From: Chara braunii
Lineage: Eukaryota > Streptophyta > Charophyceae > Charales > Characeae
Assembly (NCBI GenBank): GCA_003427395.1
Contig: BFEA01000156.1
Coordinates: 1,688,428 to 1,713,391, forward strand
Length of the DNA stretch: 24,964 bases
Direction of reading: 5' to 3'
Positions 18,481 to 24,964 of the stretch are shown in pieces. Position 1 is the stretch's first letter; each line of letters begins with the position of its first letter. The notes under the pieces are model-generated. The model was not told the DNA's origin. It saw only the letters and a program-made list of their open reading frames with translations, and did not search any database. The position numbers and the translations under genes are program-made.

Positions 18481-19328
18481 ATGTCTAGTGTATGTCGAAA
18501 GTGATGAGATAACAGTAATTAATCTTTGTCAGTCACTCAACCTCTTTGATGCTTATAGACGGCTTAACTCCACTCAACGCTCGTTTACCTGTTTAATGAA
18601 AAGCCAATCAAAACAAAGTTCTAAGTTTTGTATTGATCTTATTCTAATGTCTGAAAAGTTACAAAGAGCATTGCAGTTTACTTAAATCTTCCCGCGTAGT
18701 CCCTTCCCTGGACTAGATCATGCAATGTGTGTTGTAGTTCTCATTTTTTATAAAAAATCAAGATCAAGGTAAATAATATCATAGACTTAACACCTCGCAT
18801 TTAAAGATCGACAATTTCATCTCTTTTCTCAAGGATGTGCGGACCTTCTGACGGGACCAACGGACCCTCATCAAAGATGGTATTAAGTGGTTCAATAACG
18901 GTCTAACTTTTCTAGGTCGTAAATGCAATCAATATTCTAAATTTTTTGCCTCGCAAAGACATTCTAAAGAAACTCTCTTGCTTCAAAGAATTTAATAGCT
19001 CCAACAACAAGAAAATGAGCCGAATCCCTCACCCAAGAAATCAAGGAGTTTGAAAATCAACTATGAACCCTAATGGAATATCGGTGGCCAGGAATAAGGA
19101 CTAGGGGTAAATTACGGAAACACCATATGGAAGAGGCGATTGATGCAAGTTTTTTTTATATGGCAAGGGTTAACTCTGGTCATACAATCAATGAAGCCCT
19201 ATAAGATCTTTATCATAAGAATGAACCGTTGGTCACTTCCACAACATCATATACAAAAATAGTTAAAGAGTTTTTTTATGAACTTTTTAATTCAGAAACT
19301 AAGAACATCCCCGAAAATCAACGAATTC

Positions 19329-19901
19329 CTAGGCTACCATCCGGGCCGCCCGGGTCACCCTATTTCCCCCCGGGCGGCCAGCCCGTGCAAGGACTAAGGA
19401 AGGTCCCAGCCAAAAAAAAAAAAAAAAAAAAAACTAGGCTACCAGAGTCGCCTGGGGTCACTTGTCCGCCAAAAAAAATAATAAAAATACAAATAAAAAA
19501 TAGTTTTAAATTTTATTTTATTTTCCAAATTTGGTGAGGAATATTGATGTGCCCCTCAGACAAAAGTTGTTCAGTTTATTTTTCTGCATAACATAGTTTT
19601 TTTTTAATTTTTTGGATTTTTTTTTTTTTTTTTTTGCGCGGATCTTCCCTGATCCTTGCACAGGCTGGCCACCCAGGACCCGGGCGGCCCGACTGGTAGC
19701 CTAGAAAAAAAAATCAAAAAAATTGAAAAAAACTATGTTATGCAGAAAAATAAACTGAACAACTTTTGCCTCAAGGTCACATCAAAATTATTTACTAAAT
19801 TTAAAATAAAAATTAAATTAAAAAATATTTTAAGTTTATTATTTTATTATTATTTTTTGGCTCGACCGAGCAAGTGGACCCGGACCACTCTGGTAGCCTA
19901 G
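19329..19901 (+). mobile_element. Outer MITE (plus orientation) inserted in the LINE, split by an inner copy
   Basis: Starts CTAGGCTACCATCCGGGCCG and ends GGTAGCCTAG. The flanks ACGAATTC (19321-19328) and GCAAATTC (19902-19909) match in 6 of 8 bases, consistent with an old 8-bp target duplication as made by hAT elements. Taking the element plus one flank copy out brings the LINE frames on the two sides into register. Its own parts are a GC-rich head (19329-19411), an A-run, then after the inner insertion an AT core (19705-19860) and a tail. Without the inner copy it is about 302 bp. Confidence 0.8.
19434..19704 (-). mobile_element. Inner MITE (minus orientation) inserted into the outer MITE
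   Basis: Read on the minus strand from 19704, it has the same head (CTAGGCTACCAGTCGGGCCG), an A-run, the core (ATGTTATGCAGAAAAATAAA), and a tail ending at 19434 whose plus-strand text CTAGGCTACCAGAGTCGCC mirrors the outer element's right end. It sits inside the outer copy's poly-A, with A-runs on both sides, so its target duplication would be AAAAAAAA. Length 271 bp. Confidence 0.8.
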
Positions 19902-22023
19902 GCAAATTCAACAAATAGAGGATTTTATTATACCCTTGACTAAAACACTTTTTGATGAGCAAAAAAAAGAACTCAAAATGCCCGTTAAAAAAAAAAAAAT
20001 ACGGACAACTCTAATGGTCGTGGAGGAGGAGAAAACTCCAAGCATAAATGGTCTACCAAATGAATTTTGGGAAGTCCTAAGAAATTTCCTCTCACAAGAT
20101 CTCATAGATTTCTATCATGCAGTCTGGATATCATGCCAAAAGGGGAATTTGTGGGACAAGGGGTGTTAACCCTCCTTTATAAAAAAAGGGATAAAACTGA
20201 CATACGCAACTATCACCCTATTACTCTTTTGACAATGGTTTATAAATTGATGGCGAAGGCTTTAGCTAATAGACTGCCTAAGGTCATTGCAAACATTATT
20301 CATCCTGCTCAGACAGGGTTTATTACAAGAAGAAATATTCAAGATAACATTGTACTAGATAAAAAGTTGATTAAGTTATCACGTCATTCAAAACATAATG
20401 CATCCTTCATATTAATAGATTTTTAAAAGGCATATAACCATGTGGATTGGTTATTTATAGATAAATGTCTGAAAAATTTTAACTTTGGTCCATGTTTTAA
20501 AAGGTGGGTAGAAATACCGCATATGAATACTAGAACCAGACTAATGGTGTAACTTTTTCTAATCTCCTTACAGAGGTCAGTAAGGCAAGGTGGCCCATAT
20601 GGACCCTTCCCTTTTGTCATAATCATAAAAAGTTTTAGTGACTAACCTAAGACAACACAAAGATATTAAAAGTATTCAAGTATCATCCATCCCTGAGGAA
20701 ACTATACATATTCGCTCTCTCTTTGTTGATGACCTTTCCTTCATGGTGGAGGCATCCAAAAAGATTTTAGAAACGATCAACAATCTGATGGACAAATTTT
20801 ATAGACTGTCAGATATGCAGGTGAATTGGGGTAATAAGACCCTAGGCTATTGAATTTATCATCAAAGGGTAAAGCCTCTTAAACTTTGCCAAGTAAAATA
20901 GTTACCTTTGGACTCTCCTATTAGGGTATTGGGATCTCTCTGTCCGCGGTGGGTAAACTTACAACTCACAATGAATGTGTAGCTCAACAAACGAATATTG
21001 AACTGAAATTATGGAAAAGTAAGCATACCTCCCTCTTGGGTCACACTCCGGTGATTAACAATGTGGTCCTAGCCTCTATCTAGTACAAATCAGCAATATG
21101 GGCATTGGATAAGATAGTTTTAAAAACTCTAAAGCGCCAACTATCAACTTTTTTATAGAGAGGGAATCATGAATGCAACATGGTCATTAACAAGGTAGCG
21201 TGACAGTCAATAATCCATCCTTATAATAGAGGAGGGTTGGGTATCATTGACCTCTCACTACAGGCTATAGCCTTATCGATTTAATATATTGAACGCCTCA
21301 TTTTTAACCCTCATACTCCATGAAGTGTCTTGATCCGGGAATAAATCGGACGCCTAGCCCCGGTAAAGACTAACAACACAGATCCTATGATGTGGCTCGA
21401 GAACAAATCTTGGTCCCTACCTAGAGGCTTGATGCAAGAACCGTTGGATCAATGTGTATCAAATAGGAAGGCGATAATAATGAACTCACATAATGATTTT
21501 TTTTTTATCATTCTCATTAAAACATGGAGAAAATTGTTGCTAACATTCAACATTCTTCTGACAGATGGGAGGAGGTATGTCCACAACTATTCTTTGATAA
21601 TAATCTAATAAAAATTATCAGGGATGTATCCTTTCCTGTACAAACTTCCCTTGAAGGGGGTGGGTTAAAAATGGTATTGCTAGGATACAGGACATTTGGA
21701 TTAGTGAAATAAGTAAGTGAATTTCCCGTTCACAGTTACAGATCTGCCTTAGGTATCGTCATCACTCTGAGAGAATTCTAAAATATTTGATTGACTTAAT
21801 ACATTTGGATTGGGTTCAAAATTTTAAAACGGGGCCTAAGTTACTCACAAATGATTGGGTAGCCAATAGGGAGCATCCAAATGTTAGAGGTAATATTGAA
21901 GAGGTTTCGAAAAATGGGGAGGTACTCCTCACTACCCATGAATTGGACAGTGACCATGTAGTTATATTCATAGACCATGACCGTGTAAGGAGGGTGAAAA
22001 AAAACAGGTTTTCAGGATCATAG

Positions 22024-22860
22024 TATTAAATCATTCGTACCTCCGAAGTTGTTTTTGTCGACCCTAAATTTCACTTGGCTCCGAGTTTTGTCGAGCTTGA
22101 GTCTCACTCCATTTTCTTTATGGTACTCTCACGGAAAGAAAAAATAAAATAAAAAAAATTGCGGTCGTGAAACTCACAAAACAAGAAGAAAAAAAAAAGG
22201 AAACAAAGCTCTGACTGTGATTGCAATTGTATACATTCTTGGAAGTGGTAGTGTAAGTGTGCCCTCAGTGAGGGCATCTCAACCCTGTGGCCAGATTGTC
22301 AGATTCCAGAGATACAAAACAAACAAAAAAAAAATACAAACACGGATTCGACCGTGAAAATGGCTAGAAAAATTCCTCTAAGTGGCAGTGTGATCATGGT
22401 TACAATCATCTAAGGAAACACAACTTGAACAGATCATGGATTCCACCTTGCCTCGTTGGAAGGGGACTCATAACAAACACACGAGAAATAAAAAAATAAA
22501 AACAACAACTTTTAGAATGTGATCGTGTTTGTTGTAAGATGCATTCTGTAGAGGAAGACTGTGAGCATAGCCTCGCATACTACCTTGCCCGACATCATTG
22601 CAATACATTACCTCTTTTTTTTCCTTTTCCTTTCACGCACGGACAAAAGAAAACTAAGATTTAGGGGACTTGCGGACCATGGGTCCCACCCCCGAATTCT
22701 TCAGGAATAGGCTAAAACTCGTAATTTTCCAACATTGGCAGATGTACTAGTGGTTTAAGGCAAAAAGATAACTGGGTAGCCTTTAAACCTTGTACACCCA
22801 TCAACCAAATGACCCTTGATCCAACTAACTGGAAATGATCCAGCACAAAAAGGAAAGGAA
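22024..22860. other. Intergenic DNA, no gene
   Basis: AT-rich, with several A-runs (22145-22165, 22185-22200, 22321-22333). No coding frame above noise is seen on either strand. The first part may be the 3' tail of the LINE. Confidence 0.5.
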
Positions 22861-22862
22861 GA

Positions 22863-23478
22863 ATGTGTTATTGTGCTTTCCACAAATTACCAGTGAAATC
22901 CACTTATCAGATGCTTCGTCCTATGATTAATTTAAAGGAGGTTGAAGAAAGATGGATGAAACACCTTAACGTTAGTAAAGAGGCATTAAGAAAGATGAAA
23001 TGGTTCATCAGAAACAAAATTAAGCCTGCAAGGGTGACTGCTCTGTAGTGGCGGATAATGGCAGATAAATCCGAGTCAAGCTGAAAAGAGAAAAATAAAA
23101 ACGAATGACTGGCTTTCATTGGAACCGAAGTTCATCCCAATATGGTCCTGTCAATAAACCAATCGTTCGTTTTTATTTTTATTTTTTCAGTTTTACTCGG
23201 ATTTATCCACCATTATTCGACATTGTTCGACTTTATTTGGCTCGATTGGGTTTAAGGGAAAAAATGTTGGATGACTTATGTCAATGGAAGAAGGACCACG
23301 GTGACACCAAGGACCGATTCCCAGGAGCACTGCTGAAAGTCATAGTGAGGTTTTGGCGAAGGAAAACGGTGCTAGTAAATATAGAAGTATGAGCATCGAT
23401 GCTTTTCATGCTCAATATGAGTGGCGTATGAGTAGAAAAGGGTTAGGATCCTCGACTGTGGAGGTTGAGGAGTTGTAA
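22863..23478 (+). pseudogene. Broken unknown gene in three frames, split by a foldback element
   Basis: Three protein-like pieces lie in order on the plus strand. The first (22863-23048) carries TYQMLRPMINLKEVEERW and KEALRKMKWFIRNKIKPARV. The second (about 23243-23340) carries GLREKMLDDLCQWKKDHGDT. The third (about 23341-23478) carries KYRSMSIDAFHAQYEWRMSR and stops at 23476-23478. Each is in a different frame, and a small inverted-repeat element separates the first two. The composition (charged, K/R/E-rich helices) is unlike the chance frames nearby. I do not recognise the family. That the pieces belong to one gene is inference. Confidence 0.35.
23051..23220. mobile_element. Small foldback MITE, ~170 bp
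   Basis: The left arm (about 23051-23110, GCGGATAATGGCAGATAAAT...) and right arm (about 23163-23220) are inverted copies, about 85% alike, sharing TAAAAACGAA and ACTCGGATTTATC in opposite senses. The loop is about 50 bases. The exact ends and target duplication are not clear. Confidence 0.7.
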
Positions 23479-23969
23479 TGGAGAAGTTGATAGCACTATG
23501 TCAATAAAACTCATGTCATCTTCTTCATTGGAAATATTATTATTTTGTCTCAAAGCAACAGCACAACAAAGCACACAACAATGTTGTCAACAGCGGCAAA
23601 ATTGCACGCCATACAAGCAAAATGCATGGGAAGACAAGACACACGGATGAACAGCAAGGCAATAGTGCAGTGAAGCACAAGGCAACACCAATAACGCAAC
23701 CAAACTATATGGCAGCACACCAGTTGCAAAGAACGACGTGAGGAGCGAGTGAGATTGGCAGTAAGTCCGCCAAGGAGCATAGATAACTTGAAGGCAGTCC
23801 GCACCTCGAACAAGGAGCAAAGTTATCCAAGATATGATCACACCATAAGAAAACACCCGTAAATTGTTGGTTTCCACCACCTGCTGAGCCGGGGAGTCAC
23901 TTGACGAATGTTCATTGTTCACCCATGGATCATATAGATATCCTAAATAGAGTCACCCCCCTAATATTA
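23479..23969. other. Intergenic DNA; open minus frame without motif
   Basis: A 111-codon minus frame (23587-23922) is Leu/Cys-rich because the plus strand is CAA/GCA-rich (AACAGCACAACAAAGC). It has no recognisable motif and is not called as a gene. Confidence 0.4.
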
Positions 23970-23978
23970 TTGTAGGCA

Positions 23979-24738
23979 GGGTTGCCGGCGTTCGGGACGG
24001 GCCTAACACCCGAACCCGAACGCCCGAACGTTTGTCACCCCCTCTCGAAGCGTTCGGACGTTCGGCCGAACGCGGAACCAAAAAAAACAAAAACAAACGT
24101 TTCCAAAAATTCTGAAAAACAAATATGTCATGCAGAAGAATAAACGAAACAACATTTGCCTTAACAGTACATCCAAATTCCTTACCAAATTTGAAATAAA
24201 AATCAAATACGAAAAAAAAAAAATATTGATGAAAATAAGAAAAAATAAAACGAGAATGAAATTATTGCGTGTGAGAGCAAGTTTTTGACACCGCCATCTT
24301 TGGCGATTTTTCATTTTTGTTTGGATTTGTCAAATGTCATGAAATTTTATACATTTGTATCTTACATAATAGAGAACCTACAAATAAAGTTTGAAAAATA
24401 ATAATTTTTTTCAGGCCCCGAAATAAAGGGAAAACAAAAAGTGAAAAAAGAAAAAAAAAACAAATTAGTAAGTGGGAAAGCATGTTTTGACACCATCTTT
24501 GCCGATTTTTCATTATTGTTTGGATCCACTGAATGACTTCAAAATTGAGAGACAGGTAGCTTACATAACAGAGAACTCACAAAAAACAAATCAGAAAAAA
24601 ATAATAAGTTTTAGGTACCAAAATATTTTTTTGCGGGCTCCGAACCCCTTCGAGTTCGGGCCTCATACGAGGACCCGAACGCCCGAACGTTCGGGGGTCA
24701 ACTTAGGGGCCTCCGTACGTTCGGCCTGACAACTTTGG
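23979..24738 (+). mobile_element. Full-length hAT-like MITE, 760 bp, with target-site duplication
   Basis: Flanked by TTGTAGGCA on both sides (23970-23978 and 24739-24747). The ends can also be set as 5' CAGGGTTGCCGG and, inverted from the 3' end, CAAAGTTGTCAG (8 of 12 alike), with 8-bp flanks ATTGTAGG/GTTGTAGG. That arrangement fits the hAT superfamily. A 9-bp duplication would point to Mutator-like elements instead. Head and tail are dense in CGAACGTTCGG-type palindromes. Two core subunits, each with a CCATCTTTGSCGATTTTTCA block (24291 and 24487), form an internal tandem of about 195 bp. There is no transposase, so it is non-autonomous. Confidence 0.82.
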
Positions 24739-24892
24739 TTGTAGGCATTCCAAACACACAAACACGACTATTTGGCACTATCTAAAGGTGCTCGACTAGA
24801 CAAAACAAAAATACTTATAAAAAACGGAAAGAAAGATATATAAAAGAATAGAAAGGAAAACATTCAGAGAACTGATTTAGGTTTGTGAGTCT

Positions 24893-24964
24893 GTGAGAGA
24901 GAAAGAGAGAGCGAGACTTTTTCATCAGACTTTCGCCGAACTTGTGCGTGTGTGTGTGTGTGTG
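24893..24964. repeat. (GA)n and (GT)n microsatellites at the window edge
   Basis: A GAGAGAGAAAGAGAGAGCGAG run near 24894-24914 and GTGTGTGTGTGTG from about 24946 to the window end, where it continues beyond view. Confidence 0.85.

Larger units (their letters stand above)
18480..22023 (+). pseudogene. L1-type LINE retrotransposon, decayed
   Basis: The pieces follow LINE ORF2 order. The endonuclease C-terminal part is at 18488-18685 (NLFDAYRRLNSTQRSFTCL, FCIDLILMSEKL). The linker is at 19100-19328 (KIVKEFFYELFNSE). RT fingers and palm are at 19936-20426 (SINGLPNEFWEVL, IRNYHPITLLTMVYKLMAKA, AQTGFITRRNIQDNIV), ending in LIDF where a TAA at 20424-20426 replaces the next residue of motif A. Motif C is FVDDLSF at 20722-20742. 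The thumb region is at 20880-21300 (GGLGIIDLSLQAIAL), and C-terminal pieces run to 22023. There are several stops and at least two frameshifts, so it is inactive. A nested pair of MITEs interrupts it at 19329-19901. The 5' end is probably missing: only the endonuclease end is recognisable. Confidence 0.88.

Overview
This is eukaryotic nuclear DNA. It has one intact protein gene, a reverse-transcriptase-type repeat load, many microsatellites and foldback elements, and no operon structure. The only confident gene (4888-7080, +) encodes an organelle-type seryl-tRNA synthetase whose catalytic core looks plant-like (green lineage). With the repeat content, this suggests a streptophyte with a large, repeat-rich genome, possibly a charophyte alga. 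That placement is inference. The assembly is short-read: there is an 860-base N gap (10442-11301) and a residual Nextera/Tn5 mate-pair junction adapter (8520-8553).

Layout. 1-2200: AT-rich then GC-rich non-coding DNA with direct repeats and a possible TIR element. 2200-2431: tRNA-derived SINE-like unit (-). 2441-3484: a 1-kb foldback element. 3530-4480: short repeats built on GGACCCCACAGC and its inverse. 4820-5640: a cluster of CACGTGTC (G-box/ABRE-like) sites running into the synthetase ORF. 4888-7080: SerRS. 7090-9345: microsatellites, a degenerate direct repeat, and a 113-bp tandem array containing the adapter. 10038-10441: left part of a hAT-like MITE cut by the gap. 11302-11404: 11-bp minisatellite. 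11721-14710: a 2,990-bp unit with 27-bp terminal inverted repeats sitting between two (GT)n tracts. It encloses a Penelope-like reverse transcriptase fragment (13434-14357, -) and a second decayed coding stretch.

15312-17366: three copies of a ~450-bp repeat plus a 324-bp near-perfect hairpin (16049-16372). 18480-22023: a decayed L1-type LINE (+), broken by stops, frameshifts and a MITE-inside-a-MITE (19329-19901). 22863-23478: a broken unknown gene split by a small foldback element. 23979-24738: a full-length hAT-like MITE with target-site duplication, related to the copies at 10038 and 19329. The window ends in (GA)n/(GT)n.

Apart from SerRS, which would charge organellar tRNA-Ser with serine, nothing here forms a working pathway. 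The rest is a layered record of mobile-element insertions. The most unusual items are the (GT)n-targeted TIR unit carrying a Penelope-like RT and the three-layer nest at 19 kb.
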